The notes under the pieces were generated by a model. The model saw only the letters and a program-made list of their open reading frames with translations, searched no databases and had not been told where the DNA came from. Made by a program: the position numbers and the translations under genes. A DNA stretch of 64,000 nt, taken from assembly GCF_040361215.1 (NCBI RefSeq), contig NZ_APND01000001.1, positions 372,001-436,000 on the forward strand, given 5' to 3'. Position 1 is the stretch's first letter, and each line of letters begins with the position of its first letter. Source of the stretch: Salinisphaera dokdonensis (GTDB lineage: Bacteria; Pseudomonadota; Gammaproteobacteria; Nevskiales; Salinisphaeraceae). Below, in pieces: positions 45,166 to 55,631 of this stretch.

Positions 45166-45245
45166 AACCCCAAGCTAAAATCAAGCGCCGCAGTCGATCA
45201 CGATCCTCGCGGAGTGACGCCGCCCTCTTGTGTTACTCAAGAGCC

Positions 45246-45868
45246 CTACAAGGCAGCCGCCCGCTCGGCAGCCGCCCGAACAGCTTCCCAATCGCCAGCG
45301 TTCACAGCATCCGCCGAGACCAACCAACTCCCCCCCACACAGGGCACACAATCCAGAGCCAGATAATCATTGGCCGTGTCTTCCTTGATGCCGCCAGTCG
45401 GACAGAACACCAGATCGGGAAACACGCTTAAAAACGCCTTGATCGCGGCCGGCCCGCCCACGACCGAGGCTGGAAACAGCTTGGTCGCATCCACGCCCTG
45501 GCGTCTGAGATGCGCGATCTCGCTGACCGTCTGCGCGCCCGGCAAATAAGCCACATCGCGGGTCTGGGCAACGCCGTTCACCTCATCGGCGATGCCGGGC
45601 GAGACCATGAACTCGGCGCCTGCATCGATGGCCCGGGCCGCCTGGGCCGCAGTCCAGACCGTGCCGGCGCCGACACAGATACCGTCAACCTCGTTGGCGA
45701 TCGCCTCGATCGCGGCCAGCCCGGCCTCGGTTCGCAGCGTGACCTCGATCACCCCGATACCGCCTGCGACCAGCGCACGGGCGATCTCGACGCCGGAGGC
45801 GGCGTCGGGCACGACCACGACCGGGATCACCGGCGCGATCGCCATCACGTCGCGTGTTTCGTTGTATC

Positions 45869-45872
<4 letters not shown>
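45246..45872 (-). CDS. eda: 2-dehydro-3-deoxyphosphogluconate (KDPG) aldolase
   Basis: This 208-residue class I aldolase splits KDPG into pyruvate and glyceraldehyde-3-phosphate. The Schiff-base Lys is in GVDATKLFPASVVGG near residue 130. The catalytic Glu is in EVTLRTEAGLAAIEAI near 44, and CPTGGI lies near 160. Its ATG overlaps the edd stop as ATGA. It is last of zwf-pgl-edd-eda; no clear terminator is seen before repeat copy B. Confidence 0.96.
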
Positions 45873-47746
<1,874 letters not shown>

Positions 47747-47779
47747 TGCTTGTCGCTCCGGCGGGCAGGCCGCCCGCTT

Positions 47780-48478
47780 CTAGTCGGACCAGTAGACGTC
47801 GACGGGTACGTCATCCTGTTGGATCACGCCCCGTACGGGAAATTCGGTGGCCGGGCCGGGCCGGCAGGCCTTGTCGTATACGCGGCGCTTGTCGTCGCCG
47901 AAGAACAACAGATAAAGCGAACGCGTGGCCAGCAGGCGCTTCAAGCTCAAGCTGATACGGGCGGGCCCGTCGTCGTTCGGCCGATCGGGCACCACACAGT
48001 CGGCATCACTCGCCAAGCAGGCTTCTATATTCGACGCGTCCGGGAACAGCGACGCGGTATGGCCATCGTCGCCCATGCCGAGCACGACCGCATCGAACGG
48101 CCGCGGCAATTCTGCCAGCGCCGTATTCAGATCGGACAGGGCTTCGCCGGGCGTGGGCGCGTCGCGATACAGGCCGAACAGCCGGGCGGCGTTGCCCGGC
48201 CCGTACAGCAGATGCTGGCGCAGCGCGGCCTCGTTGCTGTCGGCGTGGTCGGACGACACCCAGCGTTCGTCGCTGGGCAGGACGGTCACCCGCGACCAGT
48301 CCAGCTCGATCAGCGCGAGGCGTTCGAACAGATCGATCGGCGACGAGCCGCCACTGAGCACGAGCGTTGCGCGGCCGTTCTTGGCGATGCCTTCACGCAG
48401 CCGTTCGGCCAACGCATCGGCGAGCGCCTGCGCGCAGGTGCCGCGGCTCGGGTATTCGTGCAATGCGGGCATGCTCAT
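47780..48478 (-). CDS. pgl: 6-phosphogluconolactonase
   Basis: This 232-residue enzyme hydrolyses the lactone from Zwf to 6-phosphogluconate. TLVLSGGSSPIDLFERLALIELDWSRVTVLPSDERWV near 40-75 and VVLGMGDDGHTASLFP near 135 are the DevB/SOL signatures. A longer upstream frame overlaps zwf in another register and is not real. The ATG at 48478 overlaps the zwf stop as ATGA, so it is translationally coupled. Confidence 0.95.
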   Translation of the reverse strand: MSMPALHEYPSRGTCAQALADALAERLREGIAKNGRATLVLSGGSSPIDLFERLALIELDWSRVTVLPSDERWVSSDHADSNEAALRQHLLYGPGNAARLFGLYRDAPTPGEALSDLNTALAELPRPFDAVVLGMGDDGHTASLFPDASNIEACLASDADCVVPDRPNDDGPARISLSLKRLLATRSLYLLFFGDDKRRVYDKACRPGPATEFPVRGVIQQDDVPVDVYWSD

Positions 48479-49956
48479 TCCGGCTGTGCCCAGCGGCGGT
48501 CGTCGCGGTCGAGCAGTACGAAGGAATCGGTCGGCCCCCAGCTGCCGGCCATGTATTCGTGGGTACGCACGCCGCGCGTATGCCAGCTGTCGATGATGCG
48601 ATCGATCCAGCGCCAGGCGGATTCGATCTCGTCGCGGCGCATGAACAGCGCCGGGTTGCCGCGCAGCACTTCCATGAGCAGCCGCTCGTAGGCATCCGGA
48701 TAGGTAACCGAAAACGCGTCCGGGAAATTGAGATTGAGCGGCAGCGAGCGCATACGGAATCCGCCCGGCCCCGGCTCCTTGGTCATCAGCGTGAGCTGCA
48801 CGCCCTCTTCCGGCTGCAGGCTGAGCACGAGCCGATTCGGCGTGAGCGGCTGATCGCCGAAGATCGAATGCGGCACCGGTTTGAACTGGAACACGATCTC
48901 GGAAAGCTTGCGCGCCATGCGCTTGCCGGTGCGCAGATAGAACGGCGTACCGTTCCAGCGCCAGTTGTCGATCTCGGCCTTGATGGCGACGAAGGTTTCG
49001 GTGTCCTGTTCCGCCGTTTTCACCTCCGGGTCGTCGCCCTCTTCGCGATAGCCGGGCACCGGCTCGCCGCCGACGATACCGGCGGTATAGCGCCCGCGTA
49101 CCGTAACGCGGTCGACCACCTCCGGCGTGATCGGCTTGAGCGCACGCAGCACCTTGATCTTTTCGTTGCGGATGTCGTCGTGGTCCATGCTCGCCGGTGG
49201 CTCCATGGCGACCATGCACAACAGCTGCAGCATATGGTTCTGGACCATGTCGCGCAGCGCGCCGGTGCGGTTGTAGAAATCGAAGCGCTGACCGACGCCG
49301 AGATTCTCGGCCACCGTGATCTGTACGTGATCCACGGCCCCACGCGCCCAGAGCGGCTCGAACAGGGAGTTGCCGAAACGCAGCGCCAGCACGTTCTGCA
49401 CCGTCTCCTTGCCGAGATAATGATCGATGCGATAGATCTGCGATTCGGCGAACACCTCGCCGACGGCGTCATTGATCTCGCGCGCGGAATCGAAATCGTG
49501 GCCGACCGGCTTTTCCAGAACGATGCGCGAGCGCTCGTCGGTCAGCCCGGCCTGGGCGAGCTGGCCGGCGATGGTGCCGAACAGCGACGGTGAAGTGGCC
49601 AGATAGAACACGCGGTTGCGGCTGTGGGTGTCGTCGAGCTTGTCGCCCAACCCGGCCCAGCCGCTGTCATCCTGCATGTCGAGGCTGTAGTGGTACAGCC
49701 GCACGGCGAAGCGTTCCCAGACCGCGGGCTCGAGTTCCTTCGTGGTGAGCTGTTCCTTGAGCGCGTCGTGGACCCATTCGGCATAGGCCGCATCGTCCAT
49801 CTCGCCGCGCGAGACGGCGATGATGCGGCTGTCGGCGCTGAACTGTTCGTCGCGATCGCGATGGAACAGCGCCGGCAGCAGCTTGCGCCGCGCCAGATCG
49901 CCGGTGCCGCCGAATATGAGCAGGTCGAAAGCATCGACGGGTACGAATTCAGCCAT
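48475..49956 (-). CDS. zwf: Glucose-6-phosphate 1-dehydrogenase
   Basis: This 493-residue enzyme oxidises glucose-6-phosphate with NAD(P)+. LLIFGGTGDLARRKLLPALFHRD near residue 12 is the coenzyme site, RIDHYLGKETVQN near 175 the active-site signature, and VLEKPVGHDF near 145 is also conserved. The ATG at 49956 places the GGTGDLA motif at the usual position; an ATG 54 bases upstream would add residues without family support. It is first of the Entner-Doudoroff operon. Confidence 0.97.
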   Translation of the reverse strand: MAEFVPVDAFDLLIFGGTGDLARRKLLPALFHRDRDEQFSADSRIIAVSRGEMDDAAYAEWVHDALKEQLTTKELEPAVWERFAVRLYHYSLDMQDDSGWAGLGDKLDDTHSRNRVFYLATSPSLFGTIAGQLAQAGLTDERSRIVLEKPVGHDFDSAREINDAVGEVFAESQIYRIDHYLGKETVQNVLALRFGNSLFEPLWARGAVDHVQITVAENLGVGQRFDFYNRTGALRDMVQNHMLQLLCMVAMEPPASMDHDDIRNEKIKVLRALKPITPEVVDRVTVRGRYTAGIVGGEPVPGYREEGDDPEVKTAEQDTETFVAIKAEIDNWRWNGTPFYLRTGKRMARKLSEIVFQFKPVPHSIFGDQPLTPNRLVLSLQPEEGVQLTLMTKEPGPGGFRMRSLPLNLNFPDAFSVTYPDAYERLLMEVLRGNPALFMRRDEIESAWRWIDRIIDSWHTRGVRTHEYMAGSWGPTDSFVLLDRDDRRWAQPE

Positions 49957-50290
49957 GGGCAGCGTGTTCCATGTCGTATGGCGTTGGCGTGCGCCCGGCG
50001 GCGCTGCCATGAGAGGCGGATTGCGTGATGACGATCCTCGCTTGAAAGAACGAACACTCGTTGAAGAAGCAAACAGCCTGCCATCGTTCGAGAGCAGGCG
50101 GCCGAATCAGGCGCGAAAACCGGCACCGCCGCCGCGAAAACCGACACAGGCTAAAGAAGTCTGTCGCTTTCACAATACACAGACTTTCGTCTCATGTAAT
50201 CGCGTGTACACATCTGGGACGATGCCGACGTTCCGATGCGCGGGCGCTGCCCGTCTGCCCAGCCACCACAGTTTCTCAGGGAAGAACGCC
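49957..50290. promoter_or_regulatory. Divergent control region between zwf and the gluconate permease gene
   Basis: This 334-base gap has no credible gene. It holds a TGTA-N8-TACA palindrome at 50195-50210, overlapping a TGTAAT -10-like hexamer, about 80 bases before the permease start. HexR and GntR-type regulators often control such divergent zwf/gnt regions, but the site does not clearly match a known consensus. AGGGAAG lies seven bases before the permease ATG. Confidence 0.4.
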
Positions 50291-51670
50291 ATGGATCAGT
50301 GGTCGCAGACCCTGTCGGCCGGACCCCTTCTCGGCATCGCGATTGCCGCAATCGCGCTCCTTCTGGTCCTGGTCATCCGTTTCAACATGCACGCCTTTCT
50401 GGCCCTCGTGCTGGTCAGTCTGGCGACCGCGTTCGCGACCGGCATCCCGGCCGGCGAGATTGTCGATGTGCTGGTCGGCGGTTTCGGCGAGACGCTCGGC
50501 TCGGTCGCGCTGCTGGTCGGTTTCGGTGCGATGCTCGGCAAACTGGTGGAGCATTCCGGCGGCGCGCACGCGCTGGCCGAACGCATGGTTGCCACCTTTG
50601 GCGAGCAACGGGCCCCGTTCGCGCTCGGCCTGGCGTCGTTGTTCATGGGTTTTCCCATCTTCTTCGACGCCGGCCTGGTGGTGATGCTGCCGATCATCTT
50701 CGCGGTCGCGCGTCGCCTGGACGGGCCGGTGCTGCTCTATGGCCTGCCGGCTGCGGCGGCATTTTCGGTGATGCATGTATTCGTGCCGCCACATCCCGGG
50801 CCGGTCACGGCGATCGAACTCTACGGGGCCAATCCCGGCCTGGTGCTGCTGGTCGGCATCGTGATGGCGTTTCCGCTGTGGTATTTCAGCGGCTATCTCT
50901 GGGGCCGCTTCGCCGCCGCGCGCCACCCGTTCGGCATCGGCGCCGGTCTGTTCGGCCAGGTCGATACCGATCAGATCGAGAACCCGCCAGCGGTCTCCAC
51001 GGTGATCGCGCTGCTGTTGTTGCCGCTGGTGCTGATCTTCATGAACACGAGCCTGCTGTTCGCGGCATCTGTCGGGATGATCGACGGCGAACAGGGCTGG
51101 GTGCAGCTGCTGGTGCTGTTCGGCAACACGCCGGTGGCGTTGCTGATTTCCGTTCTGGTCGCGTGCTATGTGCTGGGCTGGCGGCGTGGCGAGCACGGCA
51201 GCGCACTGGAGAAGATCCTCGACAATTCGCTCGGCCCGATCTGCTCGGTGGTACTGATCACCGGCGCCGGCGGCATGTTCGGCGGCGTGCTTGAAGCCTC
51301 CGGTATCGGCGATGCGCTGGCCGGATCGCTGGGCGATATCGGCCTGCCGGTGATCGTGGCCGCCTATATCGTCGCCGTGCTGGTAAGGCTCGCGCAGGGC
51401 TCGGCGACCGTGGCACTGGTGACCGCGGCCGGGTTGATGGCGCCGGCCGTGTCCGCCGGTGATTTCTCGGCCATGCAGGTGGTCGCCATCACGCTCGCGA
51501 CCGCGGGCGGCTCGGTGTTTGCCGGCCACGTCAACGACTCGGGCTTCTGGCTGGTCGGGCGCCTTATGGGCATGGACGTCAAGACCACGCTCAAGACATG
51601 GACCGTGCAGCAGGCGCTCGAATCGATGCTGGCCTTCGTGTTCACCTACCTGCTGTTCGTTCTGTTCTGA
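50291..51670 (+). CDS. Gluconate:H+ symporter, GntP family
   Basis: This 459-residue protein has about twelve membrane segments. VLVGGFGETLGSVALLVGFGAMLGKLVEHSGGA near 60-90, the family region GFPIFFDAGLVVMLPIIFAVARR near 125, HVFVPPHPGPVTAIELYGAN near 165, and the C-terminal AQGSATVALVTAAGLMAP and AGHVNDSGFWLVGR stretches match gluconate transporters GntT/GntU/GntP. Genes for an SDR and gluconokinase follow on the same strand, which supports gluconate as substrate. A longer upstream frame crosses the regulatory gap and is rejected. Confidence 0.94.
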   Translation: MDQWSQTLSAGPLLGIAIAAIALLLVLVIRFNMHAFLALVLVSLATAFATGIPAGEIVDVLVGGFGETLGSVALLVGFGAMLGKLVEHSGGAHALAERMVATFGEQRAPFALGLASLFMGFPIFFDAGLVVMLPIIFAVARRLDGPVLLYGLPAAAAFSVMHVFVPPHPGPVTAIELYGANPGLVLLVGIVMAFPLWYFSGYLWGRFAAARHPFGIGAGLFGQVDTDQIENPPAVSTVIALLLLPLVLIFMNTSLLFAASVGMIDGEQGWVQLLVLFGNTPVALLISVLVACYVLGWRRGEHGSALEKILDNSLGPICSVVLITGAGGMFGGVLEASGIGDALAGSLGDIGLPVIVAAYIVAVLVRLAQGSATVALVTAAGLMAPAVSAGDFSAMQVVAITLATAGGSVFAGHVNDSGFWLVGRLMGMDVKTTLKTWTVQQALESMLAFVFTYLLFVLF

Positions 51671-51695
51671 TCCACATTTTTCGGAGATCAATCCC

Positions 51696-52466
51696 ATGGC
51701 CGACTCTCTGTTCGATATCGAAGGCCGGCTCGCGCTCGTGACCGGCTCGTCGCGCGGACTGGGCCACGCGCTCGCCAAAGGCCTGGCAGAGCGCGGCGCG
51801 CGGGTCGTGCTGCACGGCCGCGATGCCGACAAGCTGGCCGAGGTCGCGCGGGTCATGCAGGCGGTGACCAGCGGCGAGATCGGTTATGTCGCCTTCGACG
51901 TCACCGACGCCGCGGCCGTGAAGGCCGGTCTGGATGAAGTCGTGGCCGCCCACGGCCTACCCGATATCCTGGTCAACAACGCCGGTCTGCAGCGGCGCGC
52001 GCCGCTGGCCGAATTCGAAGCCGCCGACTGGGATGCGGTGATCGCGACCAACCTGTCGAGCGCGTTCTATATGGCCTCGACGCTGGCCCGGCGCATGAGC
52101 GAGCGCGGCTCGGGCAAGATCGTGAATATCGGCTCGGTACAGTCGAAGCTCGCGCGCGAAACCATCGCGCCCTATGCCGCGAGCAAGGGCGGCGTCGCGA
52201 TGCTCACCTGCGGCATGGCGGCCGATCTGGCCCGTTACGGGATTCAGGTGAACTGTATCTCGCCCGGCTATTTCCAGACCGACATGAACACCCAGCTCTG
52301 GCAGGACGACGAATTCAACGCCTGGATCGAAAAACGCACGCCGGCTGCGCGCTGGGGGCGGATCGAGGAACTGGTGGGCACGCTGGTCTATCTGTGCAGC
52401 GATGCATCGAGCTTCGTGTCGGGCCAGAATATCTTTGTCGACGGCGGCATGACGTCCGTTGTCTGA
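51696..52466 (+). CDS. SDR oxidoreductase, likely gluconate 5-dehydrogenase type
   Basis: This 256-residue classical SDR has ALVTGSSRGLGHALAKGLAERGARVVLHGRD near the N-terminus, NNAGLQRRAPLAEFEAADWD near 85-105, and active-site Ser in NIGSVQSK with Tyr-x3-Lys in YAASKGG near 157. The NNAGxQxRxP pattern is usual for gluconate 5-dehydrogenase / 5-ketogluconate reductase (IdnO, Gno). Its position between gluconate permease and gluconokinase supports that. GGAG lies upstream of the ATG. Confidence 0.87.
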   Translation: MADSLFDIEGRLALVTGSSRGLGHALAKGLAERGARVVLHGRDADKLAEVARVMQAVTSGEIGYVAFDVTDAAAVKAGLDEVVAAHGLPDILVNNAGLQRRAPLAEFEAADWDAVIATNLSSAFYMASTLARRMSERGSGKIVNIGSVQSKLARETIAPYAASKGGVAMLTCGMAADLARYGIQVNCISPGYFQTDMNTQLWQDDEFNAWIEKRTPAARWGRIEELVGTLVYLCSDASSFVSGQNIFVDGGMTSVV

Positions 52467-52485
52467 TACGCGCGCGGTGCAGGCC

Positions 52486-53034
52486 ATGACACATAACGTC
52501 GCCGGTGATTCTCTCGGGCTCACGCGCTCGCGCCGCATCGTGGTGATGGGAGTCTCGGGCAGCGGCAAATCGACGCTCGGCGAAGCACTGGGCGCGCGCC
52601 TCGGCGTGCCTTATCTCGATGGCGATACCTACCACCCGCCGGCCAATATCGAGAAGATGGCCAACGGCGAGGCGCTGACCGATGCCGACCGCCATGGCTG
52701 GCTGCATACGCTTGCGGATCTGATCCGCAGCAGCCGTGAACACGACGACTCGCTGCTGATCGGCTGTTCGGCGCTCAAGCACCGCTATCGTGAACAGCTG
52801 CGCGGCGGCGATGAAGACCTGACATTTGTCTATCTGGACGGCAGTTACGAACTGATTCTGGCGCGCATGCAGGCGCGCGATCATTTCTTCTCGCCGGCCA
52901 TGCTCAAGACCCAGTTCGAAACGCTGGAAGCGCCGGGCGACGACGAGGCCATCCGGGTAAGCATCGCGCCGCCGCTGGAGGGCGTGGTCGATACCTGCGT
53001 GCAGCGGCTCATCGCGGGGCACGGCGAGCGCTAG
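52486..53034 (+). CDS. gntK: Gluconokinase
   Basis: This 182-residue P-loop kinase phosphorylates gluconate to 6-phosphogluconate, the Edd substrate. IVVMGVSGSGKSTLGEALG near residue 18 is Walker A. LDGDTYHPPANIEKMANGEALTDADRHGWL near 45-75 is the gluconokinase signature, and CSALKHRYREQLR lies near 100. The ATG at 52486 is used; a TTG 27 bases upstream overlaps the SDR end. It is last of the permease-SDR-kinase operon. Confidence 0.95.
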   Translation: MTHNVAGDSLGLTRSRRIVVMGVSGSGKSTLGEALGARLGVPYLDGDTYHPPANIEKMANGEALTDADRHGWLHTLADLIRSSREHDDSLLIGCSALKHRYREQLRGGDEDLTFVYLDGSYELILARMQARDHFFSPAMLKTQFETLEAPGDDEAIRVSIAPPLEGVVDTCVQRLIAGHGER

Positions 53035-53043
53035 CTGGAAGGC

Positions 53044-53062
53044 GCCGGGCACAGGGCCCGGC
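53044..53062. terminator. GC-rich stem-loop between convergent genes
   Basis: GCCGGGC and GCCCGGC pair around a 5-base loop between the gntK stop and the convergent oxidoreductase stop. There is no T-run, so terminator function is uncertain. Confidence 0.35.
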
Positions 53063-53079
53063 ACCCGATCAGGAGGGCG

Positions 53080-54081
53080 CTATTCGCGCACCAGCACCAG
53101 CTTGCCGGCGTGTTCGCCGGATTCCATCATGCGATGCGCCTCGACCGCCTGATCGAAGGCGAAGGCCTGGTCGACCATCGGCTTGAGCTTGCCGGCCTCG
53201 AACAGCGGCAGCAGGCGATCGTTGAACATCTTGGCGAGCATGATCTTGCGCTCCAGCGGCAGGCTGCGCATGGTCATGGCATTAATGCTCAGGCGACGCA
53301 TGAGCAGCTTGCCCATATCGATTTCGCTCTTGCGACCGCCGATGAGGCCGACCTGGACCTGCCGGCCTTCGTCGCGCAGCGCGCTCATGTTGTCGTCCAG
53401 CGCCGGGCCACCGACGAAATCCATGATCACGTGGGCGCCGCCCGTCTGTTCGCGCACGGCCTTGGCCACGCCGGCGTCGCCGTCCTCGAGACCGATATCG
53501 AAGGCGCAGTCGAAACCGAGTGCCTTGAAGCGCTTGTCGAGCTCGTCGAGACGCGCCTGCTTGCGGCTCGTCGCAATACTGCGAGCGCCCAGCGCGTTGA
53601 TCAGCTGCAGGCCGGCCTGACCGACGCCGGAGGTCGCGCCGCGTACCAGCGCCCACTGGCCCGCCGCGAGTTCGCCCACCAGAAACAATGCGCGATAGGC
53701 GGTGAGGAACGCTTCCGGCATGGCCGCGGCCTGCTCGAAGTCGTAGTGCGCGGGAATCGTGAGCGCTTCGTGCTCGTGGACGACGAGCTGCTCGGCATAG
53801 GAACCGCCGCCGATCAGGCCCATCACACGGTCGCCGACGGCACGGCTTTTCACTCGGTCACCCACGGCAGCCACGGTGCCCGCGTATTCGAGGCCGGGCC
53901 GACGCACGTCGTAGCCATGGGGCGGCGGGTAGCCGCCCTTGCGCTGCAGCACATCGGCCTGGTTGATGCCCACCGCGCGCACGTCGACCAGAATCTCGTC
54001 GGGGCCCGGCTCGGGCGTGTCGACGGTCTTGAGTTCGAGTGCTTCCGGCGCACCGGGTTTTTCTACCAGCCATGCACGCAT
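53080..54081 (-). CDS. NAD(P)H:quinone oxidoreductase, zinc-free MDR family (PIG3-like)
   Basis: This 333-residue medium-chain dehydrogenase has MRAWLVEKPGAPEALELKTVDTPEPGPDEILVDVRAVGINQADVLQRKGGYPPP at the start. LEYAGTVAAVG lies near 65, VRGATSGVGQAGLQLINALGARSIATSRKQARLDEL near 145-180 is NADPH binding, and FDQAVEAHRMMESGEHAGKLVL closes it. The catalytic and structural zinc cysteines of alcohol dehydrogenases are missing, as in quinone reductases. It stands alone. Confidence 0.92.
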   Translation of the reverse strand: MRAWLVEKPGAPEALELKTVDTPEPGPDEILVDVRAVGINQADVLQRKGGYPPPHGYDVRRPGLEYAGTVAAVGDRVKSRAVGDRVMGLIGGGSYAEQLVVHEHEALTIPAHYDFEQAAAMPEAFLTAYRALFLVGELAAGQWALVRGATSGVGQAGLQLINALGARSIATSRKQARLDELDKRFKALGFDCAFDIGLEDGDAGVAKAVREQTGGAHVIMDFVGGPALDDNMSALRDEGRQVQVGLIGGRKSEIDMGKLLMRRLSINAMTMRSLPLERKIMLAKMFNDRLLPLFEAGKLKPMVDQAFAFDQAVEAHRMMESGEHAGKLVLVRE

Positions 54082-54157
54082 GTTGTTCTCCTGGAATGGT
54101 TCGGGATGCCCGCATCCTCGCCCCCGGCCATGCCTGCTGGCAAGACGCCGGCGCCCA

Positions 54158-54478
54158 CTAGCTGTGCGACAGGTTCAATCCGATCACGCCAATCAGCACC
54201 AGGGCGATGCAGCCGGCGCGCCAGAGCGTCATGGGCTCGTCGAAGAAGGACACGCCGATGAAAGTGATCAGCACGATGCCGAGCCCGGCCCAGATCGCAT
54301 AGGCAATACTCACGTCGATGCGCTTGAGCGCGAGCGTGAGGCAGGCGAACGAGGCGAGATAGAACACCACGATGCCAAGCGACGGCCACAGCCGCGTGAA
54401 GCCGTCCGAAAGTTTCATGCACGTCGTGCCGGCGACTTCCAGCGTGACTGCGACAGCGAGTAGCCACCAACCCTGCAT
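54158..54478 (-). CDS. Small multidrug resistance (SMR) efflux protein, Qac/EmrE type
   Basis: This 106-residue protein has four membrane helices. Counting from the ATG at 54478, Glu14 falls in TLEVAGTTCMK, the essential proton/drug-binding Glu of EmrE. AYAIWAGLGIVLITFIGVSFFDEP near 60-80 is the Qac-type signature, not the guanidinium (Gdx/SugE) one. An upstream in-frame start would shift the Glu out of place, so the shorter start is preferred. Confidence 0.93.
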   Translation of the reverse strand: MQGWWLLAVAVTLEVAGTTCMKLSDGFTRLWPSLGIVVFYLASFACLTLALKRIDVSIAYAIWAGLGIVLITFIGVSFFDEPMTLWRAGCIALVLIGVIGLNLSHS

Positions 54479-54649
54479 GCATCTCTCCCGGCACAACGAG
54501 CGATCGGCAAGGCTACGCCGCGGCGTTCGCGAAGGCCACCGGCCAGCCCGAGGCCACGTTCAGCCGCCAGCCATGATTTTGGTTACACTTGAGTGGAACG
54601 TTATTGATAGCGGACAGGTTTTTACAGCCTGCGACATCGGGAGAACATC

Positions 54650-55108
54650 ATGACCAAGACTCTGAGTTTCATCAGCGCACTGGCGCTGTCAGTCGGGCTG
54701 CTCGGCGGCTGTGCGAACTGGAGTTCGGGCGACACCGGCACCGTGATCGGCGGCATCGCCGGCGGCGCCGCCGGCTCGCAGATCGGCAGTGGCAGCGGCA
54801 CCACCATTGCGACCGTGGTCGGCACCCTCGCGGGTGCGGCGCTTGGCCGCCGGGTCGGCGACAACTTCGGTCAGCGTGACCGCCAGCAGTTCGGCACCGC
54901 ACTGGAATCGAACCAGACCGGCAGCACCTCCAGCTGGACCAATCCGGATACCAACGACAACTATTCGGTCACGCCGACGAACACCTACAACAATGGCAAC
55001 CAGCCGTGCCGCGAGTTCACCATGAACGCCAACGTGAACGGCAAGCCGGACAAGGTCCGAGGCACCGCCTGCCGCCAGTCCGACGGCACCTGGAAGGTTC
55101 AGTCGTAG
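54650..55108 (+). CDS. Glycine-zipper lipoprotein (17 kDa antigen-like)
   Basis: This 152-residue protein has a lipobox, LLGGC, with the lipidated Cys at residue 21. A glycine-zipper stretch follows (TVIGGIAGGAAGSQIGSGSGTTIATVVGTLAGAALGRRVGDNFG, about 30-75). A soluble domain with WTNPDTNDNYSVTPTNTY and two cysteines (CREF, CRQS) that could pair completes it. The layout matches the 17 kDa surface antigen / OsmB-SlyB-like outer-membrane lipoproteins. A weak TTGGTT-N17-TATTGA promoter lies upstream and a clear terminator follows, so it is monocistronic. Confidence 0.88.
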   Translation: MTKTLSFISALALSVGLLGGCANWSSGDTGTVIGGIAGGAAGSQIGSGSGTTIATVVGTLAGAALGRRVGDNFGQRDRQQFGTALESNQTGSTSSWTNPDTNDNYSVTPTNTYNNGNQPCREFTMNANVNGKPDKVRGTACRQSDGTWKVQS

Positions 55109-55129
55109 ACTGATAAAGATGCATGACAG

Positions 55130-55158
55130 GAAGCCGGGCACTGCCCGGCTTCTTTTTT
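55130..55158 (+). terminator. Rho-independent terminator after the lipoprotein gene
   Basis: GAAGCCGGGC, loop ACT, GCCCGGCTTC and then six T, 21 bases after the lipoprotein stop. Confidence 0.93.
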
Positions 55159-55175
55159 GAACGAGAGCCAAAGCC

Positions 55176-55625
55176 ATGTCCCGAGAATGCCCGCTTCGCA
55201 CCGACTATCAGTGGTTCTGCGAGATGCCGACCCGCTGGATGGACAACGACGTCTACGGACACGTCAATAACGTCACCTACTATTCCTACTTCGATACCGT
55301 CGCCAACCGCTACCTGATCGAGGTCGGCGGGCTCGATATCCACAACGCGCCGGTGGTCGGCTTCGTGGTCGAGTCGCGCTGCCAATACCACGCGCCGGTC
55401 GCCTTCCCGGAAAAACTCGAGGCCGGGCTGGTGGTCAAGCATCTGGGCAATCGATCGACGACTTACGGCATCGGCATATTCAAGGCGGGCGAAGACGCCG
55501 CCGCCGCGCATGGCGACTTCGTGCATGTGTTCGTCGACCGCGCGACCAACCGCGCTGCGCCGATCCCCGAACCCCTGCGCGCCGCGCTTCAGGCGATCGC
55601 CCAACCCGACACGGATCAGAGCTAG
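55176..55625 (+). CDS. Acyl-CoA thioesterase, hot-dog fold (4-hydroxybenzoyl-CoA type)
   Basis: This 149-residue protein has the family signature TRWMDNDVYGHVNNVTYYSYFDTVANRYL near residues 18-47, with the catalytic Asp in DNDVYGHVNN. VVESRCQYHAPVAFPEKLEAGL follows near 65. It is cytosolic and hydrolyses acyl- or aryl-CoA; the substrate is not predictable. It starts 17 bases after a terminator and ends six bases before the hydrolase gene, so the two are likely cotranscribed. Confidence 0.9.
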   Translation: MSRECPLRTDYQWFCEMPTRWMDNDVYGHVNNVTYYSYFDTVANRYLIEVGGLDIHNAPVVGFVVESRCQYHAPVAFPEKLEAGLVVKHLGNRSTTYGIGIFKAGEDAAAAHGDFVHVFVDRATNRAAPIPEPLRAALQAIAQPDTDQS

Positions 55626-55631
55626 CCGCCG

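Larger units (their letters stand above)
44553..45174. repeat. Structured ~620 bp repeat element, copy B (inverted)
   Basis: The reverse complement of this element aligns along its full length with copy A. Both share the ends, the GGGGCC...ATACAGGC arms (44792-44808 and 44948-44964), the core words TAGCCGGAGGCG and GTAGTTGCG, and the terminal hairpins. The two copies stand in opposite orientation about 2.4 kb apart and flank the GST, NAD(P)-binding and glycosylase genes. No real coding region is seen in 44455-45245. Confidence 0.85.

Noticed and set aside
50276..51856. 526-codon open frame antisense to the gluconate permease
   Set aside because: Composition is Arg/His/Gln-rich shadow sequence; the sense strand encodes a well-formed GntP protein.
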